From Bacillota bacterium (lineage in GTDB: Bacteria; Bacillota_A; Clostridia; Lachnospirales; Lachnospiraceae), in assembly GCA_023407175.1 (NCBI GenBank), contig JAEYMU010000012.1, positions 372,001-436,000 on the forward strand: a stretch of 64,000 bases of DNA, read 5' to 3'. This document shows positions 8,223-17,257 of this stretch, piece after piece (the first letter of the stretch is position 1; the number at the start of each line of letters is the position of its first letter). The notes under the pieces are model-generated. The model saw nothing but the letters and a program-made list of their open reading frames with translations. It did no database searches and was not told where the DNA came from. Both the position numbers and the translations under genes were made by a program.

Positions 8223-9899
8223 TTACTTAGCTAATACCGCATCCTCTGCCGCTTTTCTCTTTTGTGCCTGATCCTGCATAAAGTCACAGCACTCTGCATA
8301 ACCGTAAGCATTTGCCTTCTGCAGCATCTCATTTACTATGTTATTAAACTCATCCTCCGATTCCGCATAGATAGCCTTCCAGGAGTAATCCTTGATTGTG
8401 GTAGTTACCTGCTGCCATGTAACATCTAACTCATCGCTCCTTGTATCCAATGAAAAGGGTGTTGCAACAGCCACCGTATGAGGACGTGAATCCAGGTATT
8501 CCTCCGCTGTTGTAAAGCCTGTGAAGTTCCTCCAGTCATTCAGGATATCGTAACTCTGAGTTGCCTGATAGCTGGCCCAGTTTTGATAGTTATAGGTTTC
8601 CCCGTCGGAATCCGGATTGCTGGCATCAATGGTCCAAATGTTTGCAGCCATTTGATTCGTACCGTCTATCCAGGTTCCGCTGTAGTCACCAGTCATCTCT
8701 GTCTTTGAGTCATTTCTGCAGGCAAGACCCAGCTCCGTTAGCACAGTCTTTCCGTTATCATCATAATCCCAGCAAAGCCCCTGCGGTCCATAGTTCAGGG
8801 TCATGGTTCCCTCCGGTGTGGCAAACCAGTTAATAATCTGCAGGCAAAGCTCCGGATACTGGGTAGAAGCACCTATCCCCCAGAAGCTGTTGCTCCCGTA
8901 TACATTAAGTCCGCTTACCAGAGTGTTTTGATCCTCCAGGGCAAGCGCATACATCGCCTTCCCTTCATTCAGATGCTCGTCTGTGTTATAGATCAGGGAA
9001 GACATAAAGGTAAACAGGCTCCAGAAGGCAGCCCCGTCAATATAGTCATCTCCGGCATCCTGACTGGTCTGGGTCATGGAATCCGGATCAAGCAAATCAT
9101 TTCTGTATAACTGATTATAGAAATCCAAACAGCTAAGATACATACTTCCATTGTCAAGACAGCCCTGCCAGGTCTGGGTATTGCAGTCATAGAGGCCCAT
9201 TCCGAATTCTTCATATCCATAAAGGGCTGCGGTAGCCTTAACATTCATGACCATGTCACCATCCCAATCCTTGAACATGGACACCCCATAGGTTTCCTTG
9301 CCTGAATCTGAGGTTGGACAGATTTCCTTCATATCGGCCAATAAATCCACCAGTCCCTGCAAACCCTCTACCTTCGGATATCCAAGCTGCTTGTATAAAT
9401 CCCAACGGATATCGGAATGATAGATATAGGTCGAATGATCTCCGGCAGACGAAGCCACATCCGTACCAAATCCATATATCGTACCGGTATCGTTAAGCGA
9501 GGCATTTTTCTCAAGAGACTTTCCCAGGTTCTCCTGGATATAAGGGCCAAAATCTGTTAATAAATCATCCTGATTTAGGTCCAGCATTAAACCATTTTCC
9601 ACAGCCGAGGTATAATTCTGCTTATTGCTGATGATTACGATATCACCCAAATCTCCTGATTCCATTCTTGTGGTAAATACACCGCCGTCGTCCTTTATAA
9701 TGTTAATCTTAACATTAAATTTATCCAGCATTACCTTGGCAAACCAACCGATTTGTTCACCGGAATAGTTGGCCAGCTGTGAATATACATTCAAGGTAAT
9801 CGGTTCATTCTTATTCTTGGCGCATCCGGTCATGGTAATTGATGATACCATCACAAGCATGGCCAGAATTACTGCCACTGCTTTTTTTATTTTTTTCAT
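8223..9899 (-). CDS. Extracellular solute-binding lipoprotein (family 1, oligosaccharide type)
   Basis: About 558 residues: a lipoprotein signal ending at TMTGC, then a long periplasmic-binding-like fold of the LipO/YtcQ type, the size class used for oligosaccharides. Features include NVYSQLANYSGEQIGW at the start of the mature protein, and FWGIGASTQYPELCLQIINWFATPEG near the hinge. The start at 9899 is favoured: AAAGGAG lies 9 nt upstream, while the ATG at 9905 is only 3 nt from it. It is the last gene of the GH43 operon, 72 nt after the upstream GH43. No permease or ATPase gene is adjacent, so it must use a transporter encoded elsewhere. Likely cargo is xylo- or arabino-oligosaccharides, from context. 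Confidence 0.85.
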   Translation of the reverse strand: MKKIKKAVAVILAMLVMVSSITMTGCAKNKNEPITLNVYSQLANYSGEQIGWFAKVMLDKFNVKINIIKDDGGVFTTRMESGDLGDIVIISNKQNYTSAVENGLMLDLNQDDLLTDFGPYIQENLGKSLEKNASLNDTGTIYGFGTDVASSAGDHSTYIYHSDIRWDLYKQLGYPKVEGLQGLVDLLADMKEICPTSDSGKETYGVSMFKDWDGDMVMNVKATAALYGYEEFGMGLYDCNTQTWQGCLDNGSMYLSCLDFYNQLYRNDLLDPDSMTQTSQDAGDDYIDGAAFWSLFTFMSSLIYNTDEHLNEGKAMYALALEDQNTLVSGLNVYGSNSFWGIGASTQYPELCLQIINWFATPEGTMTLNYGPQGLCWDYDDNGKTVLTELGLACRNDSKTEMTGDYSGTWIDGTNQMAANIWTIDASNPDSDGETYNYQNWASYQATQSYDILNDWRNFTGFTTAEEYLDSRPHTVAVATPFSLDTRSDELDVTWQQVTTTIKDYSWKAIYAESEDEFNNIVNEMLQKANAYGYAECCDFMQDQAQKRKAAEDAVLAK

Positions 9900-9971
9900 A
9901 AACATATTCTCCTTTCAACCCCTCCGCATCTGTTTTGAAATCATATTTGCTTTAAATTTTCTTATGGCTGA

Positions 9972-11294
9972 TTATTTACTGAATACAAAGGAAATAAGCT
10001 CAAATAAATGTCTGCCCTTGAACATATCGGTAAACCACCCGCCAAAGCTGTCTTCAATCAAAAAGTAGATGCCATGCCTTCCCGTAACATTTTTGACAAT
10101 TGCGCTTACGACTCCATCCTCTTTGCCTATCTCACAGCAGCCAAGCTCCTCTCCGTCTTCAAAGCTGTCAAGTAATATCCGCAGCCTTGACTTGCAGCCC
10201 GTCCCACGTACCCAGGCCTGAAACTCCATTGTTTTACTGCTGTAATCTTCACCAAAGTCAAAATATTTATAGCCTATCACGCAGCCGCTGGTAATATCTG
10301 TGATAACCCTGGTAAATATATTTAATTCTGTAATCATGCAGCCCCCCTTTAATACACAGGCAAGCTCTGCCGGTGTAATTTCATAGGGGCAAAGGGCTTC
10401 TTCAAAGCCAAGAGAGGTCATTTCAACCTGGGGAATCGTTCCGTCCGCAAGGATATGAATCCGCTCGACACAAGCCCGTCTTGACATAATCGTTCCATTG
10501 GTCATCCGGTGATAGAAGATGAACCATTGACCCTTGATGCAGCAAATGGACCCATGATTGTTTCCGCCTGGGTAATCAACTCCGTTGTCGACGATCACTC
10601 CGCCGTAAGTAAAGGGTCCTGTAGGAGACTTTGACGTTGCATATACAAGTCTGCTGCCCGTCTTCGGCGAATAAATCAGGTAATAGGTATCTCCCAGCTT
10701 TCTTGGCGAGCAGGCCTCATAGAAATCAAAGGGCGTTTCCTCCGGTATAATATCAGGTATGAATGTTCCGGGCAAAATCTCATACATATTTTCCCCATTC
10801 AGCTCTGCCATATAGGAGCCCGTATATCCGCAATAGATATAAACCCTACCGTCCTCATCGACTAAAACTCCCGGATCAATAAAGCTTCCTTCTGCAAGCA
10901 GCCGGGGTGAAGACTCCGGGACCTTATATTGGGAAATCAGCCGAAAGGGCCCCTCCGGCCTGTCGCTGACAGCAACACAGCCCCTTGCATTGAATATGAA
11001 GGCATACAAAAAATATTTACCGTTCTTTTCAACTACATCCGGTGCATACAGCTCATGGTCCGTCCAGGCGGTATTACTCTCATGGTCTAAATCTGCTCTG
11101 GTATGAAATATATCACCATGGCAGGTCCATTGGCTTAGATTATCAACAGGTGCGGACCAGACCTTCAATTTATAATCACAGAATTTATCCGAGCAGGCAT
11201 TGTCATGGGAGCCGTAGATGTAAACACGGTCGCCGAAAACTCTGGGCTCTCCGTCAGGTATGTACTCCCACAAAGGAAGATATGGATTAGGCAT
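9972..11294 (-). CDS. Glycoside hydrolase family 43 enzyme with C-terminal CBM6-like domain (copy 1)
   Basis: 440 residues, no signal peptide, so probably cytoplasmic. Five-bladed propeller motifs: PDGEPRVFGDRVYIYGSHD (likely base Asp about 14), ELYAPDVVEKNGKYFLYAF (pKa-tuning Asp about 86) and FYEACSPRKLGDTYYLIYS (likely acid Glu about 193). Residues about 305-440 form a beta-sandwich with the ending TGRHGIYFLIED...LFELISFVF, typical of CBM6-like modules. GH43 enzymes cleave beta-xylosides, arabinofuranosides or arabinans; this subfamily's specificity cannot be read here. GGAG precedes the ATG at 11294. It is a near-duplicate of the gene at 12294 and lies between the binding-protein genes of the same operon. 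Confidence 0.9.
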   Translation of the reverse strand: MPNPYLPLWEYIPDGEPRVFGDRVYIYGSHDNACSDKFCDYKLKVWSAPVDNLSQWTCHGDIFHTRADLDHESNTAWTDHELYAPDVVEKNGKYFLYAFIFNARGCVAVSDRPEGPFRLISQYKVPESSPRLLAEGSFIDPGVLVDEDGRVYIYCGYTGSYMAELNGENMYEILPGTFIPDIIPEETPFDFYEACSPRKLGDTYYLIYSPKTGSRLVYATSKSPTGPFTYGGVIVDNGVDYPGGNNHGSICCIKGQWFIFYHRMTNGTIMSRRACVERIHILADGTIPQVEMTSLGFEEALCPYEITPAELACVLKGGCMITELNIFTRVITDITSGCVIGYKYFDFGEDYSSKTMEFQAWVRGTGCKSRLRILLDSFEDGEELGCCEIGKEDGVVSAIVKNVTGRHGIYFLIEDSFGGWFTDMFKGRHLFELISFVFSK

Positions 11295-11351
11295 ATAATG
11301 TCTCCTTGTATGTTATTGTCATAAAGCTTTCTCCGGTACTGCATTCCCCTT

Positions 11352-12167
11352 CTATTTTTTGCGTCTGTTTAGAAGGATAACTACGATAACTGCAATAACT
11401 GCTACTCCGATTACGATACCAATTACTATTCTGGCTGTATTGGAGCTGTCACTATCCTCTGCTGCCGGCGCCGTGGTGGTTTCGGGCACAGGTGAGGCTG
11501 TTGCAGCCGCTACCGTAGTAGGTGCCGGTTCGTCCTGAACCGTCTTTTCATAGCCAAAGCCTGCCACTGTAAAGGTGACCGTTATATCCGTTCCGTCCTC
11601 GGGAACCATTGTGTTAACCGTATCCTTCATTGCGTTATCATACTGATTGATCAGCATGATATGTACGTAATTCTTATCATCCGTTTTTTGTACAAAATCG
11701 GAAGTTATCTCTCTTGTACCATATTTTAGGGCTGCGGCTGTAACTGTAATTCCGGCATCCAGAGGAATATTGGTTGATATGGCTACCATATTAAAATCAG
11801 TGGAACCCTCCAGGCTGATATTTCTTAAGGAAACCGTGTACTCTCCGTCGCCGTCAATTACCGTATCGTGAATTTCAGTTGAAGTAGGGGCACTTGTTTC
11901 ATTGTTATATACGGTATCAAAAATATCTGTGCCATAGCCTGCACCCGTATCATCAAAATTGTTACGGTAAACCCAGGTTGTTGTCTGGCATTGAAAGAAT
12001 GCCATATAGGAGCCGATACCGGAGTAGGGGTCCGGAGCGGCAGTTACCGCTGCTGTAGGCTCCAGCGTTACAGCCGGGGTTGTTGCTTCTGCTGCAAGGG
12101 CAGCCGATGACATCAGAAGGGTCATCATACCTGCTAATACGATGGTCATAATTTTTTTCATTTTCAT
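11352..12167 (-). CDS. Membrane-anchored surface protein with carbohydrate-binding-like beta domain
   Basis: 271 residues in four parts: a signal peptide (KKIMTIVLAGMMTLLMSSAALA), a beta-rich domain of about 170 residues (YMAFFQCQTTTWVYRN ... ITVTFTVAGFG), a Thr/Pro/Ala linker, and a C-terminal transmembrane helix with RRKK stop-transfer. The beta domain shares order and spacing with the C-terminal domain of the GH5 at 14758: GDGEYTVSL versus GNGQYTVVF, V/K-YGTREI versus V-LGKTNK, and a final TFTVAG versus TFTISN. That suggests a glycan-binding role. The start at 12167 has GGAGG (12176-12180) 8 nt upstream; the ATG at 12182 lies on the other side of that site. It may hand substrate to the binding protein of the operon. 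Confidence 0.65.
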   Translation of the reverse strand: MKMKKIMTIVLAGMMTLLMSSAALAAEATTPAVTLEPTAAVTAAPDPYSGIGSYMAFFQCQTTTWVYRNNFDDTGAGYGTDIFDTVYNNETSAPTSTEIHDTVIDGDGEYTVSLRNISLEGSTDFNMVAISTNIPLDAGITVTAAALKYGTREITSDFVQKTDDKNYVHIMLINQYDNAMKDTVNTMVPEDGTDITVTFTVAGFGYEKTVQDEPAPTTVAAATASPVPETTTAPAAEDSDSSNTARIVIGIVIGVAVIAVIVVILLNRRKK

Positions 12168-12293
12168 AAAAACATCCTCCATTTTTATATTATTCTATAT
12201 CTTTACTGCTATCTTTCCGGCCTAACCGGTACAGTTACCCATTTTTACAAGGGTCGCAGGAAACCGGTCCGGCCGAAAAGGCAGAAAGCCTCG

Positions 12294-13610
12294 TCATTTG
12301 GTAAAAACAAAGGAGATCAGCTCAAACAGCTGCCGCCCCCGAAACATATCCGTAAAATATCCCCCGAAGCAATCCTCGATCATAAAAAACACCGCATGTC
12401 TGCCCGTAACATTTCTTACAACCGACTGGACTACTCCATCTGCTGTCCCAATATCACAACAACCGATTTCCTCTCCGTTTTCAGAATCCAGGCGAATATG
12501 GATTTTTGACACACAGCCCTTTCCCCTGATATTTGCATGGAATTCCATGGTTTGGCTGCTGTAATCTTCTCCAAACTCAAAATACTTATAGCCAATGACA
12601 CAATGACTTGTAATTCCTGTAATTACTCTGGTAAAAATATTATGTTCCGTGATAAAACAGCCTTTCAGAACACAGGCGATCTCTGCGGGGATAATCTCAT
12701 AGGGAGACAATGCTTCTTCAAAGCCCAGGGAGGTCATCTCAACCTGGGGGATCGTTCCGTCGGAAAGGATTTCAATACGCTCGGCGCAGGCTCTTCTCGA
12801 CATAACTGTTCCATTCGTCATCCGGTGATAGAAAATATACCATTGCCCATTGATATTGCAAATCGATCCATGATTATTTCCTCCCGGATAATCCACACCG
12901 TTATCTATGATGATGCCGCGATATTCAAAGGGGCCTGTGGGTGACAGGGAGGTGGCATAGACCAGCCGGCTGCCCGGATTTGGCGAATATATTAAATAGT
13001 AGGTATTCCCTACTTTTCTGGGGGAACAGGCTTCAAAAAACCGATGGGGTTCGTCACAGGGAATGATATCCGGCAGGAAGCTGCCCTCCAGTATCTCATA
13101 CATGTTCTCCGGATTCAGCTGCGCGGCATAGGACTGCAAAAAGCCGCAATAAATATAGACTTTACCATCCTCATCCACCAGAACTCCGGGATCAACCATG
13201 ATCCTGTCGGCCAAGGTCTGATTCTCCTTCTCCGGTATCTGATACTGTGACAGCAGACGAAAAGGGCCTTCCGGCCGTTCACTGACGGCAATGCACCCCG
13301 GTGAATCCACAATATATGCATACAAATAATACTTGCCGTCCTTCTCAATGACATCCGGTGCATACAGCTCACGCCTTGTCCATGGAGTATCGCTTTCATG
13401 ATCACGGTCCGCTCTGGTGTGAAAGATATCCCCATGGCAGATCCAATGTCCTGGATTATCGACCGGCGCCGACCAGACCTTCAGCTTATAATCACAGAAG
13501 GCATCCGAACCGGCCCTATCATGGGAACCGTAAATATATACCCTGTCTCCGTAAACTCTCGGTTCTCCATCCGGTATGTACTCCCAGGCAGGCAGATAGG
13601 GATTTTGCAT
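12294..13610 (-). CDS. Glycoside hydrolase family 43 enzyme with C-terminal CBM6-like domain (copy 2)
   Basis: 438 residues, closely similar along its whole length to the product of 9972-11294, including the propeller motifs (PDGEPRVYGDRVYIYGSHD, ELYAPDVIEKDGKYYLYAY, FFEACSPRKVGNTYYLIYS) and the C-terminal sandwich (GRHAVFFMIED...LFELISFVF). It lacks a signal peptide, so it acts inside the cell on imported oligosaccharides. The ATG at 13610 has a perfect GGAGG 6 nt upstream; a TTG at 13616 is less likely. It is the first gene of the leftward operon driven from the araC-proximal operator at 13707-13734. Many substitutions sit in the loops, so the two copies may differ in specificity. Confidence 0.9.
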   Translation of the reverse strand: MQNPYLPAWEYIPDGEPRVYGDRVYIYGSHDRAGSDAFCDYKLKVWSAPVDNPGHWICHGDIFHTRADRDHESDTPWTRRELYAPDVIEKDGKYYLYAYIVDSPGCIAVSERPEGPFRLLSQYQIPEKENQTLADRIMVDPGVLVDEDGKVYIYCGFLQSYAAQLNPENMYEILEGSFLPDIIPCDEPHRFFEACSPRKVGNTYYLIYSPNPGSRLVYATSLSPTGPFEYRGIIIDNGVDYPGGNNHGSICNINGQWYIFYHRMTNGTVMSRRACAERIEILSDGTIPQVEMTSLGFEEALSPYEIIPAEIACVLKGCFITEHNIFTRVITGITSHCVIGYKYFEFGEDYSSQTMEFHANIRGKGCVSKIHIRLDSENGEEIGCCDIGTADGVVQSVVRNVTGRHAVFFMIEDCFGGYFTDMFRGRQLFELISFVFTK

Positions 13611-13668
13611 ATTCAACCTCCTTGAATTTTCAATCTATTTCCACTATACTGATTAGTGTACACAGGTT

Positions 13669-13734
13669 AGTATATTACTCCTGCATCAGCCGTTCCACCA
13701 TTTATCAGCCATAAAATAGCACGAACAGGACATG
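13669..13734 (-). promoter_or_regulatory. AraC-type operator plus promoter of the GH43 operon
   Basis: Read on the minus strand, CATGTCC (13734-13728) is followed at a 21-bp pitch by the weaker TATGGCT (13713-13707), then after 32 nt by the -10 TATACT (13674-13669). The same order, pitch and 32-nt gap occur before the GH5 gene. Nothing close to a -35 consensus is seen, as expected for an activator-dependent promoter. Confidence 0.6.
13716..13734. repeat. Left arm of 19-bp perfect inverted repeat flanking araC
   Basis: The 19 bases 13716-13734 (ATAGCACGAACAGGACATG) are the exact reverse complement of 14654-14672. The arms lie just outside the AraC gene, about 920 bp apart. They coincide with the operators, so they probably are two copies of one binding site and not a transposon end. 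Confidence 0.8.
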
Positions 13735-13754
13735 TAGAAAGGATGCTTTTCACT

Positions 13755-14636
13755 ATGCCGATAGCGATATCTCTTGATTGCTTTACAAAGAATATGGATT
13801 ACCCCTTTTTCATTCAATACGGAAGCCACGATACTGACCTGTATATGCACAGTCATGCGGATTATTCGGAGCTGGTTTTAGTTCTGCATGGTACTGCTAT
13901 CCATAAGGTTGACACGGAATCGTATTTTATTAAGAAGGGAGATGTATTTGTTATCAGCAACGACACACTGCATGGATATGAAAATACGAATGATTTCCGT
14001 ATTTGCAATATTATGTATCGCCCTGAAAAGCTGCATTCCTTTCATTCTGACATCCGCAGGCTTCCCGGCTTCCATGCCCTTTTTATGATTGAACCCTATT
14101 TTACGAAGGAACACAGTTTTCAAAGCAGACTCCAACTGCAGCTCGTTGATTTCGAATATGTCAGCAATATACTGTCCCATATGCTGGAGGAATACCAGAA
14201 TAAAACAGACGGCTGGAAGGACATGCTGGACTCTTACTTTGCGAATCTCATCGTTTTCCTGTCCAGAACCTATAATCCCTCCGACTCTCATATGAAGCCG
14301 GATATTATTAATATTGCCAAATCCGTATCCTACATCGAAAGTAATTTCACAGACGATATTTCCATCGAAGCTCTGGCTGCACAATCCTATCTGTCGATAC
14401 GGCATTTCACAAGAATCTTCCGTGCAACCTACAATACAACACCCAGCAATTACATCCAACTGCTAAGGCTGCAGCATGCCTGCCTCCTGCTGAAGAATAC
14501 CTCCTATACCATCTCTGAGATTGCCACCCGGTCGGGCTTTAGCAACAGCAATTATTTTACCCGTCAATTTCGTGATAAGTTCCGAATGACGCCAAAGGAA
14601 TACCGGAATTTGAATGGCAAAGGGACGGCACATTAA
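13755..14636 (+). CDS. AraC-family transcriptional regulator (cupin + two HTH)
   Basis: About 293 residues. The N-terminal half is a sugar-sensing cupin (HSHADYSELVLVLHGTAIHKVD, GDVFVISNDTLHGYEN). The last 100 residues carry the two AraC helix-turn-helices: DDISIEALAAQSYLSIRHFTRIFRATYNTTPSNYI and YTISEIATRSGFSNSNYFTRQFRDKFRMTPKEYR. The ATG at 13755 is preferred because AAAGGA lies about 11 nt before it; the ATG at 13743 abuts that site. It lies divergent from the GH43 operon and upstream of the GH5 gene, with matching operators on both sides. It very likely activates both transcription units in response to an oligosaccharide. Confidence 0.93.
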   Translation: MPIAISLDCFTKNMDYPFFIQYGSHDTDLYMHSHADYSELVLVLHGTAIHKVDTESYFIKKGDVFVISNDTLHGYENTNDFRICNIMYRPEKLHSFHSDIRRLPGFHALFMIEPYFTKEHSFQSRLQLQLVDFEYVSNILSHMLEEYQNKTDGWKDMLDSYFANLIVFLSRTYNPSDSHMKPDIINIAKSVSYIESNFTDDISIEALAAQSYLSIRHFTRIFRATYNTTPSNYIQLLRLQHACLLLKNTSYTISEIATRSGFSNSNYFTRQFRDKFRMTPKEYRNLNGKGTAH

Positions 14637-14653
14637 TCCTAGGGTGGACCTCC

Positions 14654-14672
14654 CATGTCCTGTTCGTGCTAT
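14654..14672. repeat. Right arm of 19-bp perfect inverted repeat flanking araC
   Basis: This is the exact reverse complement of 13716-13734. It contains the first CATGTCC half-site of the GH5 operator and starts 18 nt after the araC stop codon. Confidence 0.8.
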
Positions 14673-14719
14673 AACATGTCCGTCAAGTGATATCAACCGG
14701 ATTCGGTATCGATTATACT
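14654..14719 (+). promoter_or_regulatory. AraC-type operator plus promoter of the GH5 gene
   Basis: Two identical CATGTCC half-sites at 14654 and 14675 are spaced 21 bp (two helical turns), then after 32 nt comes the -10 TATACT (14714-14719). The second half-site ends a short way upstream of the -35 position, a standard place for AraC-type activators. No good -35 hexamer is seen. Confidence 0.65.
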
Positions 14720-14757
14720 AATGGATAGTAGCAAACAGGAATTATGGGAGGTATTTT

Positions 14758-17205
14758 ATGTCAAAAAATCAAATGAATATTCGTTGGAAAAGGATCTTCG
14801 CTATTTTTTGCTCCGTTCTGATCGTATTAACATCAATTCCGGCAGACACTCTGGCTGCTGCGGGCACGGCAACACCGCCAAAAACTCTGTTAAAAAACAC
14901 TATTACATATTGCGAAAATCTAAAAAAATCCGAGTATACCCAGGAGAGCTGGACCGCTTTTCAAAAAGTCCTGAAAGCGTCAAAAGCCGCATACAGCAAG
15001 AAAAATGCTTCTGCCAAGAGCTTCACTGCTGCCAGAGATTCGCTTGAGGAAGCAAAGGCTGATCTAATGTTTACAGCTGCAAAGGAGACAGGAAATTCTC
15101 TGATTTTCCGTGCTCTGACAGTGAAGCAGATGGTGGGTGAAATGGGAGCAGGCTTTAATCTGGGCAATACAATGGACGGACACAGCTCCTTTACCCCCAG
15201 TGAAACAACCTGGCAGCATGTTGTTACCACCAAAGAATACATCAAAAAAATGCATGATATCGGTTTTAACACTATCCGCATACCGGTAACCTGGGGTAAT
15301 TTCATCGATGATGAAAATGATTACACAATAAATGATGCCTGGATCAGCCGCGTTCAGGATATTGTGGATTATGCAATCGCCCAGGATATGTATGTTATCA
15401 TTAACATTCATCATGACGGAGCCGAGCAGACAGGCTGGCTTCGGGTAGCCGAAGAGAATATCGATCCGATCTATGAGAAATTCGAGCATGTCTGGAGAAA
15501 TATTGCAACCCGCTTCAAGGATTATGACGAGCATCTCATCTTTGAAGCAATGAACGAAGTTACCGGCGGAAGTGATTCTACCCCGGCAAAAGACATGATG
15601 GTAATTAATAACCTCAATCAGATTTTCGTCAATGTAGTTCGCTCGACGGGCTCAAACAACAGTAAAAGATGGCTTTCCGTACCCGGACGCTACACCAATA
15701 TTGATATGACAGCAAATGAAGCCATGGGCTTTCAGCTGCCTGCCGATACCGTAAAAAACAGGTTGTTTGTCTCAGTTCATGAATATGATTATGCCTTTGG
15801 CCTGGTATCCACCATGGCTACAACCAAATTCGGCTATGCAGGCGCAGACAGCTTAATTAATAAGCTGAAAAAGATGTACACTGGCTTTACCTCCAAGGGT
15901 ATCCCTGTCATTCTAGGCGAGTATGGGGCAGCCAACAAGAACAATACGGTGGAACGCGCATTTTACTATGAAACAGTGGCAAAGGCCTGCTCCCGTTACG
16001 GTATCGTGGCCTGTGCCTGGGATGGCGGTGATTATGATCTCTCTGCCAACCCGGCTGATTACAGCATGACTCTTGTCGACAGGGCAAGCCTGAAGGAGGT
16101 ATTTCCCGATCTGATCAATGCCATTTTAGGGGGTAACAGCTATCCGTTAAGCTCAGACTCCTCAGCAGAAATTGTAAAAAGTCCTTCCATTAAAAAGATC
16201 ACAAGTCTTACCCTTAGTGCTTCTTCTCTTGATATGACCATAGGTGACAGCCGGAAAATAACGGCAGAGATAGCTCCTGGTGATACCAATGATGTTATCG
16301 TTTGGGAAACAGCTGACGCAACCGTTGCCACCGTATACGGCGGACAGGTCAGGGCAAGAGGCCTTGGTACAACCACACTGACTGCTTCCTCAAGAAGCGG
16401 TTCTATAAAAAAGGAAGTCACTGTTACCGTGAGCCCGGCAGCTTCCGTCAAGCCCTGTACCTCGATTAGCACCGACAAGGATACTTACCTTGTGACGACA
16501 GGCAGTTACCTGAATATTACTACAAAGCTGAAGCCCTCCGGTACGGGAGATTTTGTTACATATCGTTCTTCGGATGAGACTGTTGCTACCATATCCCCGC
16601 TCGGCAAGGTGGTAGGCTGCAAGACCGGATCAGCCATTGTTACGATAACAGCCTCCAACGGTCTTTCCAAAACAGTCGATATCACAGTAACAGACAGCAG
16701 CAGCGAAGAAGCTGGAGAGCTATCTCTCGCACTCAATGTCTATTATTCCGATAAAAGCCATAATTACTATGGCAATGAGGTTGGCAAGCCCATTACCATC
16801 AACGGAAACGGCCAGTACACCGTAGTCTTTGACTGCGGTTTGGATCTCTCAAAAGCAGCAAAAAAAGCTGGTGTATCCACACTCACCGATCTTGGCGCCG
16901 TCTACATCAAGGATTATCGTGTTACCTTAGGTAAAACAAACAAATCCGCTCTGGTTTCCTGTGACATTATGTATGATAAGATACTTGTGGACGGTACTGC
17001 GCTGACGATTACTCAGAAGAAACCAAAATCCGCAATGAAAGCCTCCGGCATCATGGACACCAATGATCCCTTGAATGCCTGGGACGGTTCTTTTGTCAAA
17101 GAGATCACCGCCAATACAACCGATCATGTGCTGAATATCACAAAGGTGAAAAATCCAAAGAAAATTGAGATCACATTCACCATTTCAAACCTGGTATTCA
17201 AATAG
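14758..17205 (+). CDS. Secreted multidomain GH5 glycanase (FIVAR-GH5-Big2-Big2-C-terminal beta domain)
   Basis: 815 residues. In order: signal peptide (about 1-34), a FIVAR-like helical domain (about 45-105), and a GH5 barrel (about 120-465). In the barrel GFNLGNTMDG, IRIPVTWGNF, NIHHDG, the acid/base Glu about 267 in LIFEAMNEV and the nucleophile Glu about 388 in VILGEYGA are visible. Two Big_2 immunoglobulin-like domains follow (about 478-560 and 570-645), then a beta-rich domain (about 650-815). The last domain resembles that of the membrane protein at 11352. GGGAGG lies 6 nt before the ATG. GH5 covers endoglucanases, mannanases and xyloglucanases; the specificity is open. No dockerin or sortase motif is seen. 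It is transcribed alone from the AraC operator and ends at the terminator at 17258. Confidence 0.93.
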   Translation: MSKNQMNIRWKRIFAIFCSVLIVLTSIPADTLAAAGTATPPKTLLKNTITYCENLKKSEYTQESWTAFQKVLKASKAAYSKKNASAKSFTAARDSLEEAKADLMFTAAKETGNSLIFRALTVKQMVGEMGAGFNLGNTMDGHSSFTPSETTWQHVVTTKEYIKKMHDIGFNTIRIPVTWGNFIDDENDYTINDAWISRVQDIVDYAIAQDMYVIINIHHDGAEQTGWLRVAEENIDPIYEKFEHVWRNIATRFKDYDEHLIFEAMNEVTGGSDSTPAKDMMVINNLNQIFVNVVRSTGSNNSKRWLSVPGRYTNIDMTANEAMGFQLPADTVKNRLFVSVHEYDYAFGLVSTMATTKFGYAGADSLINKLKKMYTGFTSKGIPVILGEYGAANKNNTVERAFYYETVAKACSRYGIVACAWDGGDYDLSANPADYSMTLVDRASLKEVFPDLINAILGGNSYPLSSDSSAEIVKSPSIKKITSLTLSASSLDMTIGDSRKITAEIAPGDTNDVIVWETADATVATVYGGQVRARGLGTTTLTASSRSGSIKKEVTVTVSPAASVKPCTSISTDKDTYLVTTGSYLNITTKLKPSGTGDFVTYRSSDETVATISPLGKVVGCKTGSAIVTITASNGLSKTVDITVTDSSSEEAGELSLALNVYYSDKSHNYYGNEVGKPITINGNGQYTVVFDCGLDLSKAAKKAGVSTLTDLGAVYIKDYRVTLGKTNKSALVSCDIMYDKILVDGTALTITQKKPKSAMKASGIMDTNDPLNAWDGSFVKEITANTTDHVLNITKVKNPKKIEITFTISNLVFK

Positions 17206-17257
17206 CAGCAACCTTGCTTTCTTTCCTTTTTATCATACAGTTTTTTACTCCTACGTA

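Noticed and set aside
13716..14672. 19-bp inverted repeats around araC as ends of a mobile or invertible element
   Set aside because: There is no transposase or invertase, and no target duplication. Each arm coincides with an operator half-site at the same distance from a -10, so regulation explains them better.
14721..15047. Rightward frame of 108 codons overlapping the start of the GH5 gene
   Set aside because: A shadow of the GH5 gene; the GH5 frame has the signal peptide, ribosome site and domains.
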